Source: Streptomyces sp. NBC_01298 (lineage in GTDB: Bacteria; Actinomycetota; Actinomycetes; Streptomycetales; Streptomycetaceae). Taken from it: DNA of 64,000 nucleotides. Numbering within the stretch: the first letter of the stretch is position 1; every line of letters begins with the position of its first letter. A model generated the notes under the pieces. The model searched no databases. It saw only the letters and a list, made by a program, of their open reading frames with translations, and had not been told where the DNA came from. Shown piece after piece: positions 8,465 to 14,743 of the stretch. The stretch lies in NCBI RefSeq assembly GCF_035978755.1, contig NZ_CP108414.1:7626001-7690000 (forward strand). The letters run 5' to 3'. The position numbers and the translations under genes were made by a program.

Positions 8465-8496
8465 GGGCTCCAGCGTCCCTCGCGAGGCTGGAGCCC
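8465..8496 (+). terminator. Stem-loop terminator-like element
   Basis: Perfect 10-bp inverted repeat GGGCTCCAGC / GCTGGAGCCC with a 12-base loop, directly after the LuxR-type gene and before a new ribosome binding site. No T-tract. Likely a transcript end or processing hairpin. Confidence 0.55.
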
Positions 8497-8560
8497 GCTA
8501 CAGAGCCCCTGAGGGCCCGTACAGCCGATCCGCACCCAACCCGACAGCCCGGAGGACCAG

Positions 8561-8905
8561 ATGAAGCTCGAGACCGCCGAAGAAGTCCGCAAGTTCCTCG
8601 TGCTCTGCCTCAAGACCCGGACCATCACCAAGCTCGCCAAGGTCTTGCCTGGCTGGCTCAGCGACCAGCTTGACCCTCACGCCCCTCACCTGGCCGAACT
8701 CAGGGAAACCGCCGCCCGCCTCGACCGTGAAGCAGAGCGGGCTCACCGCGCCTACGCAAAAGCCCTCGGTGTCTGGATCGCTGCCGACGCGGAGCCGCCC
8801 CGCCCTGCGGTCAGCTCCTGCATGTGCGGCTACCCGGACGACGAGGGCGCGCACCACCCCACCGACGGCGCGCCCTGCTACATGGCCGAGAGGGCCGGCC
8901 AGTGA
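8561..8905 (+). CDS. Small phage protein, helical with CMCGY motif
   Basis: A 114-residue protein preceded by CGGAGGACC. Mostly helical and charged (residues 1-80), then SSCMCGYPDDEGAHHPTDG, a cysteine/histidine segment that also occurs in other genes of this phage (compare CGHCG with HHHPW at 7017-7643). Function unknown. Overlaps the next gene by four bases. Confidence 0.65.
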   Translation: MKLETAEEVRKFLVLCLKTRTITKLAKVLPGWLSDQLDPHAPHLAELRETAARLDREAERAHRAYAKALGVWIAADAEPPRPAVSSCMCGYPDDEGAHHPTDGAPCYMAERAGQ

Positions 8906-9183
8906 CCGCCCGCCCTCTCGCCGTCGGCGACGTCATCCACGGCTTCGCCTACGGCGCGTTCGGCCGCGACCACTACCACTGCGTCCGCATCGAAGCCGTC
9001 GGCCCCGACTGGATCGTCGCCCGCGACCCCGACCGGGACGACGAAGGCTGGCCCAGCTTCACGTCAGGCCGTCGCTCCCTCGAGCTGTGCCAGCAGGCCC
9101 GAGATGAGCCCTGCCCCGTCGACAGCCCCTGCCCGCGCGGCGCGCCGGCGCCACCGCTCACCACCTACGGCGTCACGCGATGA
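8902..9183 (+). CDS. Small phage protein, unknown function
   Basis: A 93-residue protein with a GTG start overlapping the upstream stop. The first 60 residues are beta-rich (AVGDVIHGFAYGAFGRDHYH). The tail is Pro/Cys rich. No family recognised. Coupled to both neighbours. Confidence 0.6.
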   Translation: MTARPLAVGDVIHGFAYGAFGRDHYHCVRIEAVGPDWIVARDPDRDDEGWPSFTSGRRSLELCQQARDEPCPVDSPCPRGAPAPPLTTYGVTR

Positions 9184-9386
9184 CCGGCCAGCTGCTGCTG
9201 TGGGAGCCGGAGCCCTGCCACCAGGCAGACCCGGCCCCCGCGGCCCAACCCCGAGTCTGGGCGACATGCCCCAGGTGGATCGACCCCGAGTCCGGGCGGG
9301 CCAGCGGCGGATGGCGACAGCGAGTCCCCATCGGCGACGACGACCTGCACATCGAAACGATCACACCACCCGGGAGGTACCTGTGA
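9180..9386 (+). CDS. Small phage protein, unknown function
   Basis: A 68-residue protein, ATG overlapping the previous TGA and its own stop overlapping the next GTG. It contains two isolated cysteines and several Trp residues. Nothing recognised. Support comes from the overlapping stop/start arrangement shared with its neighbours. Confidence 0.55.
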   Translation: MTGQLLLWEPEPCHQADPAPAAQPRVWATCPRWIDPESGRASGGWRQRVPIGDDDLHIETITPPGRYL

Positions 9387-9706
9387 ACGCCGACGAGCTC
9401 ACCCTCCGCGACCGGGCCATCGACGCCGTCGGCCAAGCCCTCAACGACGCCAACTACTGGCTTCCCGTCGAAGGCCGGCCCATCGCAGTCGACGCCGTCC
9501 TCGCCCTCGTTAGCCCCAGCACCCACCCCGCCCTCGACCTCATCCGCGCCAGCATCACCGCCCACGAGACGAAAGCCGACGAAGCGCACGACGCCGACCG
9601 CCACCGCAGCAGCAACGAACACGCAGCCATCGCCGCCGGACTCCGCATCGCCGAAGCACACATCCTCGCCGCGCTCGAGCCGCCGAAGGAGACCCCCGAT
9701 GCCTGA
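9383..9706 (+). CDS. Small helical phage protein
   Basis: A 107-residue, mostly helical, acidic protein starting with GTG inside the preceding stop. No motif recognised. Its last eight bases overlap the following gene. Confidence 0.6.
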   Translation: MNADELTLRDRAIDAVGQALNDANYWLPVEGRPIAVDAVLALVSPSTHPALDLIRASITAHETKADEAHDADRHRSSNEHAAIAAGLRIAEAHILAALEPPKETPDA

Positions 9707-9884
9707 CCGCATGGACGAACCCGGCATCTGCCCCGACTGCGACGGTCTCGTCGTCACCACCTGGAACGACCTCACGCCCTTCCTCCGGAGCATCAGCTAC
9801 GACGGCGGACCGGAAGTCCACGCCGAAGTCTGGATCGCCATGGCGCCCGAGCCGTGTGACAAGCCGCAGCCGCCCACCGCCTGA
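9699..9884 (+). CDS. Small CxxC phage protein
   Basis: A 61-residue protein with one CPDC pair near the N terminus and a further cysteine near the end. It is preceded by a GAAGGAG binding site that lies within the end of the preceding gene. Function unknown. Confidence 0.55.
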   Translation: MPDRMDEPGICPDCDGLVVTTWNDLTPFLRSISYDGGPEVHAEVWIAMAPEPCDKPQPPTA

Positions 9885-9909
9885 CCCGCCCCGCACAAGG
9901 AGCTCAGCC

Positions 9910-10509
9910 GTGAACGCCATCAGCGCCTGCGCCATCTGCCGGAACCCGTCCACCGTCCGCGTCCATCCGGGGTGTGAGGCCCGCCTCGATGAGGGCCTGG
10001 CCGCCTTGCCCCGCCTGTACCGCGAGCTCGAGCAGCACCTCGCCCCCGGCCGGCGGGGAGACTCCGGCCGGTCTGGCAGCAGGACCGCGCCCCTGCCGGT
10101 CAACGAGAGGGTGCTCGATCTTCGGGCCCGCGGCGGCATCGAGGGAGTTGTCACCACCTGGGAACGGGACGCACGGGAGACCCTCGGCTGGGATCCGGCG
10201 CCGTTCCGCGGCGACGTGCAGCAGACCGTCGACGGGGCCGTCGCGTTCCTGCGGGCCCAAGTCCCGTGGTTCTGCGACGCGCACGAGGCCGTCTTCGAAC
10301 TCGCCCAGGACGTGCGCCGGCTCCGCGCCGAGTGCGAGGCCATCGTCGGAGGCGAGAAGCCACCCCGCCGGATACCCGTCGCCTGCCCCTGCGGCACCGT
10401 CCTCAAGGTCACCCTCGACACGCCAGGAGTGCGGTGTCCCGGGTGCGAGCGGCAGTACGGGCATGCCGAGGTGCTGCAGCTGCCCATGGCGGAAAGGTCC
10501 GCGGCATGA
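9910..10509 (+). CDS. Phage protein with N- and C-terminal zinc motifs
   Basis: A 199-residue protein, GTG start after AAGGAGCTC. The N terminus has CAIC and HPGC. The C terminus has CPCG and CPGC (about residues 160-182), a zinc ribbon. The middle is helical. It resembles the many cysteine-rich actinophage proteins of unknown function. It is the last + strand gene before the reverse-strand cassette and is followed by a perfect terminator hairpin. Confidence 0.7.
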   Translation: MNAISACAICRNPSTVRVHPGCEARLDEGLAALPRLYRELEQHLAPGRRGDSGRSGSRTAPLPVNERVLDLRARGGIEGVVTTWERDARETLGWDPAPFRGDVQQTVDGAVAFLRAQVPWFCDAHEAVFELAQDVRRLRAECEAIVGGEKPPRRIPVACPCGTVLKVTLDTPGVRCPGCERQYGHAEVLQLPMAERSAA

Positions 10510-10513
10510 AGAA

Positions 10514-10539
10514 GCCCCCACAGCTCAGGCTGTGGGGGC
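10514..10539. terminator. Bidirectional terminator hairpin between convergent operons
   Basis: Perfect 10-bp stem GCCCCCACAG / CTGTGGGGGC with a 6-base loop, placed between the ends of the + strand early operon and the reverse-strand cassette. It is preceded by GAAGAA, which gives the reverse transcript a short U-rich tail. Confidence 0.7.
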
Positions 10540-10555
10540 AGTCGCGCGTTTGGGG

Positions 10556-10864
10556 TCAGGCTGCCTGCGTGCGGCTACTCCACGGAGCGTCGTCGTAGGC
10601 GGGGTGATGCCGGCGGTTGTGCAGTGGCAGTTCCGCCCTGATCGAAGACTTCTCGGCGGCCTCGGCCTCAATCCGCGTGTCGAACCACTCGACGGTGTGC
10701 GAAGCGATGTCGTGGCGCCAGGGCTTGGGCTTCTCCCAGCGGTGCACCTTGATGCGCTCCTCTGGTTTCGTCGCGATCCCGATGTAGATCAGCACGCCGG
10801 AAGCGTCGAAGAGGCGGTAGAGGCCAGTGCGCCCAGGGTCAGGCATCCAGGGCTGATGCGTCAC
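10556..10864 (-). CDS. GIY-YIG endonuclease-like protein
   Basis: A 102-residue protein. The N-terminal strand GLYRLFD followed by LIYIGIATKPEERIKVH is a GIY-YIG core, with YIG intact and the first motif as GLY. A downstream RIEAEAAEKSSI supplies the metal-binding Glu. The family cuts DNA. The GTG start at 10864 was chosen because it overlaps the stop of the Nudix gene by four bases; a longer reading frame exists upstream. It is last in a reverse-strand cassette. Confidence 0.75.
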   Translation of the reverse strand: MTHQPWMPDPGRTGLYRLFDASGVLIYIGIATKPEERIKVHRWEKPKPWRHDIASHTVEWFDTRIEAEAAEKSSIRAELPLHNRRHHPAYDDAPWSSRTQAA

Positions 10865-11268
10865 GGCACCAACACCTCTTCCAGGTAGTCCTGCACAGGA
10901 CCGAACAGCCCCCAAGGCACGTAGGTGGGGATCTCCTCCAGTCGGATCCATGCGACCTCAGCGAGTTCCTCCTCGTCGGCGACCCGGGCCTCCCCACCGA
11001 CGACCTCGCACGCCACGTAGGACATGTGCCGGCCGGTCTGCGGGTGTACTCGTTCGCCCAGCGGCTTGATCACCTTCACCTCCAGGTCGACCTCCTCGGA
11101 GGTCTCCCGCACCGCGGCCTGCTCCGGCGTCTCGCCGTCCTCGATGCCACCCCCCGGGAATGCCCAGAGCAGCTTGCCCTCCCGCTCCCGCCTCCTGATC
11201 ATCAAGACACGTCCGGCGTCCGTAATGATCGCGGTGGAGATTCCCTGATCAGTCGTCGTCTCGGTCAT
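10861..11268 (-). CDS. Nudix hydrolase
   Basis: A 135-residue Nudix-fold pyrophosphohydrolase. The Nudix box GGIEDGETPEQAAVRETSEE runs from residue 40 to 59 with all catalytic glutamates present. It is preceded by LLWAFPG. Family members hydrolyse nucleoside diphosphates linked to another group; the substrate cannot be predicted. It overlaps its neighbours on both sides by four bases and so is co-translated with the HTH-Nudix and GIY-YIG genes. Confidence 0.85.
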   Translation of the reverse strand: MTETTTDQGISTAIITDAGRVLMIRRREREGKLLWAFPGGGIEDGETPEQAAVRETSEEVDLEVKVIKPLGERVHPQTGRHMSYVACEVVGGEARVADEEELAEVAWIRLEEIPTYVPWGLFGPVQDYLEEVLVP

Positions 11269-11927
11269 TCGGATACCCCCAGGGCGTCGAGGACGGGCCG
11301 GTAGATCCGGTCCGGCTGGATGAAGCGGGTCAGGCTGGTGATCGGCACGAAGGCGGCCTCCGCGTTCTCGGCGGCGTCCAGGTTGGTGGCCTCGCCCATG
11401 AGGTGGTCGCAGAGCAGGTATGACGCGTGGACCCCAGTCTTGGGGTGCACGCGGGAGCCGAGCGGTTCGCGAACTGCGCAGTGAACGCCGGTCTCGGCGC
11501 GGGTCTCCGCGACGGCCACAACTGCGGGGTCGGCCCCGGGCTTGACCATGCCGGCGGGGAACTGCCAGTGCAGGTCTCCGCCGTCCCGTCGCTGGACGAG
11601 GAGGACTTCGGCGCCACGGAGAACGACGGCGATGGCGATACGTAGAGCCTGGGCCGTGGTGTCGAGGGGTGGCTGGGCTAGGCGGGCAAAGCGTAAGCGC
11701 ACAGGGGCAGGGGCCTTCTCGAGGAGGGTGTCCAAGGCGGACTGGATCTCATTCACCGGCACCACTTCGGGGTTCGCGTGCCAGCTCGCCACGGTCCGGG
11801 GTGCGACACCGAGCCGACGGGCGAACGCCTCACCGCTCATTCGATGTGCGGCCTGGAGTTGGCATGCGGCCCGTCCGGTCCACGTGTCGATGACTTCCAC
11901 AATGTCGCCCTCGCGGTCTCGTGTCAT
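11265..11927 (-). CDS. HTH-Nudix fusion regulator with degenerate Nudix box
   Basis: A 220-residue protein. Residues 20-50 form an XRE-like helix-turn-helix (SGEAFARRLGVAPRTVASWH), and residues 95-220 a Nudix fold (WQFPAGMVKPGADPAVVAVA then ETRAETGV). In the Nudix box the first Glu is Ala132, the Arg is Ala140 and one Glu is Ala144; E141 and E145 remain. Hydrolysis is probably lost or weak, so the domain may sense a nucleotide ligand and control DNA binding. That is inference from the fusion and the lost residues. First gene of the three-gene overlapping set. Confidence 0.8.
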   Translation of the reverse strand: MTRDREGDIVEVIDTWTGRAACQLQAAHRMSGEAFARRLGVAPRTVASWHANPEVVPVNEIQSALDTLLEKAPAPVRLRFARLAQPPLDTTAQALRIAIAVVLRGAEVLLVQRRDGGDLHWQFPAGMVKPGADPAVVAVAETRAETGVHCAVREPLGSRVHPKTGVHASYLLCDHLMGEATNLDAAENAEAAFVPITSLTRFIQPDRIYRPVLDALGVSE

Positions 11928-12031
11928 TCGACCTGCACAATCACTGCATGATCGCCGCAGGCTGGCTGCGGCGGCAGTGCATCGTCAGCCACACCCTGGC
12001 CGAGTTGACTCAAGGCATGGAGATCAGAGCC

Positions 12032-12271
12032 TTATCTAGCGGCGCGGGAGATCTGTTCAGCCCGCGAGCCGGTGACGCCGAGCATCCGGCCGACCGCCGC
12101 CCAGGAGCGTCCGTCGTAGAGGGACTTCGCGACCTCGGCCTTCACCTGCTTGACCTCTCGGTCGATCCGAGCCTTCAGCTTCTCGGCAGCCTCGTACCGC
12201 TCTACGTCATCACTGATGGCCGTGAGTGCACTGATCAGGGACTTGGTCGCGGTGTCGAGGGCTTCGGTCAT
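12032..12271 (-). CDS. Small HTH regulator of the divergent switch
   Basis: A 79-residue protein. Residues about 10-50 form an amphipathic, probably dimerising helix (VERYEAAEKLKARIDREVKQ). Residues 53-78 look like a helix-turn-helix (SWAAVGRMLGVTGSRAEQIS). The ATG at 12271 lies seven bases from a -10 box, so the mRNA is probably leaderless. It is divergent from the early + strand operon with an operator palindrome between the promoters, the arrangement expected for a Cro/CI-like phage switch protein. A longer upstream reading frame exists but would run through the promoter. Confidence 0.75.
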   Translation of the reverse strand: MTEALDTATKSLISALTAISDDVERYEAAEKLKARIDREVKQVKAEVAKSLYDGRSWAAVGRMLGVTGSRAEQISRAAR

Positions 12272-12277
12272 GACCCG

Positions 12278-12306
12278 AGAGTAAGGGCGAATTCCGACCA
12301 CTTCAA
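12278..12306 (-). promoter_or_regulatory. Promoter for the small HTH regulator (leaderless)
   Basis: On the reverse strand, TTGAAG (12306-12301) and TACTCT (12283-12278) are separated by 17 bases. The expected start site falls on the A of the ATG at 12271. Confidence 0.65.
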
Positions 12307-12318
12307 GCAGTTGCTTGA
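12303..12318. promoter_or_regulatory. Operator palindrome between divergent promoters
   Basis: TCAAGCAGTTGCTTGA is a perfect 7-bp dyad with a 2-base centre. It overlaps the -35 boxes of both divergent promoters (12301-12306 and 12315-12320), so one bound protein could block both. Confidence 0.65.
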
Positions 12319-12343
12319 CGTGGGTTCGGCGGCGCCCTACTGT
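12315..12343 (+). promoter_or_regulatory. Promoter for the rightward early operon
   Basis: TTGACG (12315-12320), 17-base spacer, TACTGT (12338-12343). This is close to the vegetative Streptomyces consensus. It faces the gene at 12496 and the transfer-like block beyond it. Confidence 0.7.
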
Positions 12344-12355
12344 CTTACTCAGCGG

Positions 12356-12374
12356 TTCCAAGCAGCGCTTGGAA
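12356..12374. promoter_or_regulatory. Second operator-like palindrome
   Basis: TTCCAAGCAGCGCTTGGAA is a perfect 8-bp dyad with a 3-base centre, sharing AAGC/GCTT half-sites with the operator at 12303. It lies just downstream of the predicted start of the rightward transcript. Confidence 0.55.
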
Positions 12375-12419
12375 TTGCCGCTCACTCCTACCGGCCTCGG
12401 CCGCGAGCGGCCCGCCCCA

Positions 12420-12465
12420 CAACAAAAAACGGACTGGCCAGTGACTCCTACATCGCCGGCCAGTC
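12420..12465 (-). terminator. Reverse-strand intrinsic terminator in the leader
   Basis: GGACTGGCC (12430-12438) pairs with GGCCAGTCC (12457-12465). Read on the reverse strand the stem is followed by GTTTTTTGTTG, a proper T-tract. On the + strand the A-run precedes the stem. It would stop transcripts entering the switch region from the right. Confidence 0.6.
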
Positions 12466-12495
12466 CTGCCACCAGGATCTTTGAGAGGACCCCTG

Positions 12496-12861
12496 ATGGA
12501 TGCCACACAGCTTAGCTCTACCCTGCCTCGCTTCACCCCGGCCCTCCCGGTGACGCCCCTGCGGCTCGTCCCCGGCGACCGCCCCACGCTCGACTTCGTC
12601 TTCGACACCCCGCTCGCCGAGCTCACGGCCGAGCTGCATGTCGAGGTCATCACCTCCGAGATCACCGACCCGGACTTCTTCGGCTGCACGGTGGTCCGAG
12701 GTTCCCGCATCGTCGTGATGCTGTCGCCGAACCTGGGCGACTTCGAGGTGGACTTCTTCACCCGCTACCTGACGGCTCAGGCGTACCGGCTGGAGATGTC
12801 GCCGCTGCCGACGCCGTTCGACGTCGAGGTCAGCCCGATGCTCGAGGGCGTGTCGGCATGA
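12496..12861 (+). CDS. First gene of the rightward operon, unknown function
   Basis: A 121-residue protein. ATG 12496 was chosen because GAGAGGA lies seven bases upstream. It is beta-rich with several acidic strands (DFEVDFFTRYLTAQAYRLEM). No motif or family recognised. As the first gene expressed from the strong rightward promoter it may have an early or regulatory role, which is inference from position only. Overlaps the next gene by four bases. Confidence 0.7.
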   Translation: MDATQLSSTLPRFTPALPVTPLRLVPGDRPTLDFVFDTPLAELTAELHVEVITSEITDPDFFGCTVVRGSRIVVMLSPNLGDFEVDFFTRYLTAQAYRLEMSPLPTPFDVEVSPMLEGVSA

Positions 12862-13067
12862 GCGACTACACCCCGCTCCGCGAGCCCGGCGGCGACACCC
12901 CGGTCTACTCCGTCGACTTCAGCGTCGAGAGCGCACGGGAGGTGCTGCGCGAGCAGCAGGCCGCGAACATCCACTCGACGTTCGCTGTGCTCCGGGCCGC
13001 CACACAGCTCGAGACCGCCCTGCGGCAGCTCCTCGCCAGCCTGGACGCCGATGGGCAAAAGCGGTGA
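12858..13067 (+). CDS. Small helical phage protein
   Basis: A 69-residue protein, ATG overlapping the previous TGA. Helical second half (SAREVLREQQAANIHSTFAV). Function unknown. Its stop overlaps the next GTG. Confidence 0.6.
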   Translation: MSDYTPLREPGGDTPVYSVDFSVESAREVLREQQAANIHSTFAVLRAATQLETALRQLLASLDADGQKR

Positions 13068-13234
13068 GCGCCTCCGCCCAGTCGGGCCACAGCATCGTCG
13101 ACCAGCCGGCCACGGCCCAGACCTGCAGCCGCGACTACGAGGCCGCGCAGTCCCAGCGCTCGGACCCGCAGGGTCACCACTACGCGGACGACCGCGGCGC
13201 CCTCGGTACCGGCCAGCAGCACACCCACCGGTGA
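13064..13234 (+). CDS. Very small phage protein
   Basis: A 56-residue frame starting with GTG in the GTGA overlap and ending in another GTGA overlap. Polar, rich in Gln, Ser and His. Supported only by the coupled stop/start pattern on both sides. Confidence 0.5.
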   Translation: MSASAQSGHSIVDQPATAQTCSRDYEAAQSQRSDPQGHHYADDRGALGTGQQHTHR

Positions 13235-13329
13235 CCAGGATTCTCGCCCGCTGGCGGTGCCGTCACTGCGACACCTGGAACGGTGCCCGCGACGTCCGCC
13301 GCTGCCACTGCTGCAAGACGCCCCGCTAA
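13231..13329 (+). CDS. Mini zinc-ribbon protein
   Basis: A 32-residue protein, GTG start in a four-base overlap. CRHC and CHCC (plus neighbouring Lys/Arg) form a complete zinc ribbon with almost nothing else. It resembles the many minimal zinc proteins of actinophages. Function unknown. Confidence 0.55.
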   Translation: MTRILARWRCRHCDTWNGARDVRRCHCCKTPR

Positions 13330-13368
13330 ACCCCACCCTCCCGGCACGACCAACCGAGGAGCACAGCC

Positions 13369-13665
13369 ATGCCTGAAACCACCTGGCCCGAGGGCGTCAT
13401 CGCCCGCTACCTGACCGTCACCGAGGCCACCGTCGACCTGACCCACACGCCGCGCTTCTACCACGGAGACGAGGTCGGAGCGACGGTCGCGTCCTGCACC
13501 GGCTGCGGCAAGGACACCAAGGCGGACTGGGTCCGCTTGGTCTGGGACTCCACGAAGGGCCGGTACACGGACCGGACCAGCGGCTCCAAGGCCGACACGG
13601 AGGCCCGCAAGTGGGCCCAGGACCACGCCGAGACCTGCCGCGCCATGCCCCGCCCCACCGCCTGA
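13369..13665 (+). CDS. Small phage protein with CTGCG motif
   Basis: A 98-residue protein. Residues 38-50 hold SCTGCGKDTKADW and a third cysteine lies near the end, so a metal site is possible. It is preceded by CGAGGAGC. No family recognised. Confidence 0.65.
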   Translation: MPETTWPEGVIARYLTVTEATVDLTHTPRFYHGDEVGATVASCTGCGKDTKADWVRLVWDSTKGRYTDRTSGSKADTEARKWAQDHAETCRAMPRPTA

Positions 13666-13700
13666 CCCCACCCCCGCCTGACCACCGAAGGAGCTCAGCC

Positions 13701-13865
13701 ATGTCCAATCCCACCGCTGCCGCGATCGCTGCCGAGGCCGCCCGCCACGCCATCGAGAACCCGAGCCTGCAGAACCTGCAGACCGCCCACGCCATGCTCC
13801 AGGGCGCCCAGGCCGAGGGCGCCACGAACGACGAGTTCAAGGCCGCCGCCGACAAGCTCCGCTAA
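13701..13865 (+). CDS. Small Ala-rich helical protein
   Basis: A 54-residue protein with ribosome binding site GAAGGAGCTC. It is almost entirely helical with heptad-like Ala/Leu spacing. Unknown function. Confidence 0.6.
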   Translation: MSNPTAAAIAAEAARHAIENPSLQNLQTAHAMLQGAQAEGATNDEFKAAADKLR

Positions 13866-13901
13866 CCCCCACCCCGCCTGACCGCCGGAAGGACCACCGC
13901 C

Positions 13902-14063
13902 GTGTCGCACCTGACCCTGATCCAGGCCGAGACCGAGGACGCCTGGTACGAGCACAAGACCCTGCAGCAGCTCAATGCCGAAGCCGTCCAGCTTGTCGCC
14001 GTGGTCCAGGTCCACGAGTTCCTGCAGACCTCCGCCGACATCGACCTGCCCTACGCCGCCTGA
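13902..14063 (+). CDS. Very small acidic phage protein
   Basis: A 53-residue frame starting with GTG after GGAAGGACC. Acidic and helical. No homology recognised. The frame, binding site and codon use support a real gene. Confidence 0.55.
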   Translation: MSHLTLIQAETEDAWYEHKTLQQLNAEAVQLVAVVQVHEFLQTSADIDLPYAA

Positions 14064-14073
14064 GGAGTCCGCC

Positions 14074-14421
14074 ATGCGTATGCCCCGCCCGCTCGCCGAC
14101 GTGATCGCTTTCTGGCGCGACCTTCCCCGCCACCCCCGCGAGGTTCTCCTCGTCCGTGGCCACCACCAGTGGCTCGGCGCCGCCTACATCGCCATCATCC
14201 ACCTGCCGTGGGTGATCAACGGGACCACGCCGCCGAACTGGATGTGGCCCCTCCTCGTCTTTTTCTACCTGCACTTCGCTCTCGACGTGACCGGCTGGGT
14301 CCTCCACGTGAAGTGGGCCTCGGACGAGATCTGGAAGTCGGTCGAGTGCCCGATCTGCGACGCGGACTACGAGGACGAAGACGACGAGCAGGGCACGACG
14401 GCCGCCACCGCCGTCCAGTAG
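14074..14421 (+). CDS. Two-helix membrane protein with cytoplasmic CPIC tail
   Basis: A 115-residue protein. Membrane segments lie at about 31-48 (WLGAAYIAIIHLPWVI) and 57-77 (MWPLLVFFYLHFALDVTGWV), followed by an amphipathic stretch and a CPICDADYEDEDDE acidic tail. It opens a block of membrane proteins leading to the FtsK/TraB-like gene, the order seen for spread (spd) genes in Streptomyces plasmids. A spread- or transfer-associated role is inferred from that context. Confidence 0.7.
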   Translation: MRMPRPLADVIAFWRDLPRHPREVLLVRGHHQWLGAAYIAIIHLPWVINGTTPPNWMWPLLVFFYLHFALDVTGWVLHVKWASDEIWKSVECPICDADYEDEDDEQGTTAATAVQ

Positions 14422-14431
14422 GAGGCCAGCC

Positions 14432-14743
14432 ATGCACGCCTACCTGATCACCGCGCAGCCGTCGCGCTGGCGCCGAGCCGGCCGTTGGGTCCGGGTGTGC
14501 GTGACCCGCCTCCTCGTCGGCGCCGCTCTCCTCCTGCTGGGGCTGCTGGTCCTTGTGATCCGCAGCCTCCGCCCCATCGTCAACATGCTCGCCACATGGG
14601 CAGTCCGTACCGAACTGGAGATCAGCATCCGGACCGGACTGCCCTCCATCGGCGCCAGCCTCGGCGCCCACATCACCGAAGAGTTCGTCCGCGAGTTCCA
14701 CAAGGGATGGGACCGCACCACCAAGGAAGGACAGCCGTCATGA
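14432..14743 (+). CDS. Small membrane protein of the transfer-like block
   Basis: A 103-residue protein with a basic N terminus (WRRAGRWVRVCVTR) and one strong membrane segment at about 28-47 (LLVGAALLLLGLLVLVIRSL). The rest is amphipathic (about 60-95). GGAGG lies upstream of the ATG. It overlaps the next gene by four bases and belongs to the same translational unit as the translocase. Resembles small Spd proteins by topology only. Confidence 0.65.
   Translation: MHAYLITAQPSRWRRAGRWVRVCVTRLLVGAALLLLGLLVLVIRSLRPIVNMLATWAVRTELEISIRTGLPSIGASLGAHITEEFVREFHKGWDRTTKEGQPS

Noticed and set aside
1..10509. Methyltransferase-based restriction-modification system
   Set aside because: Two methyltransferases are present but no restriction endonuclease gene is adjacent; self-protection is the simpler reading.
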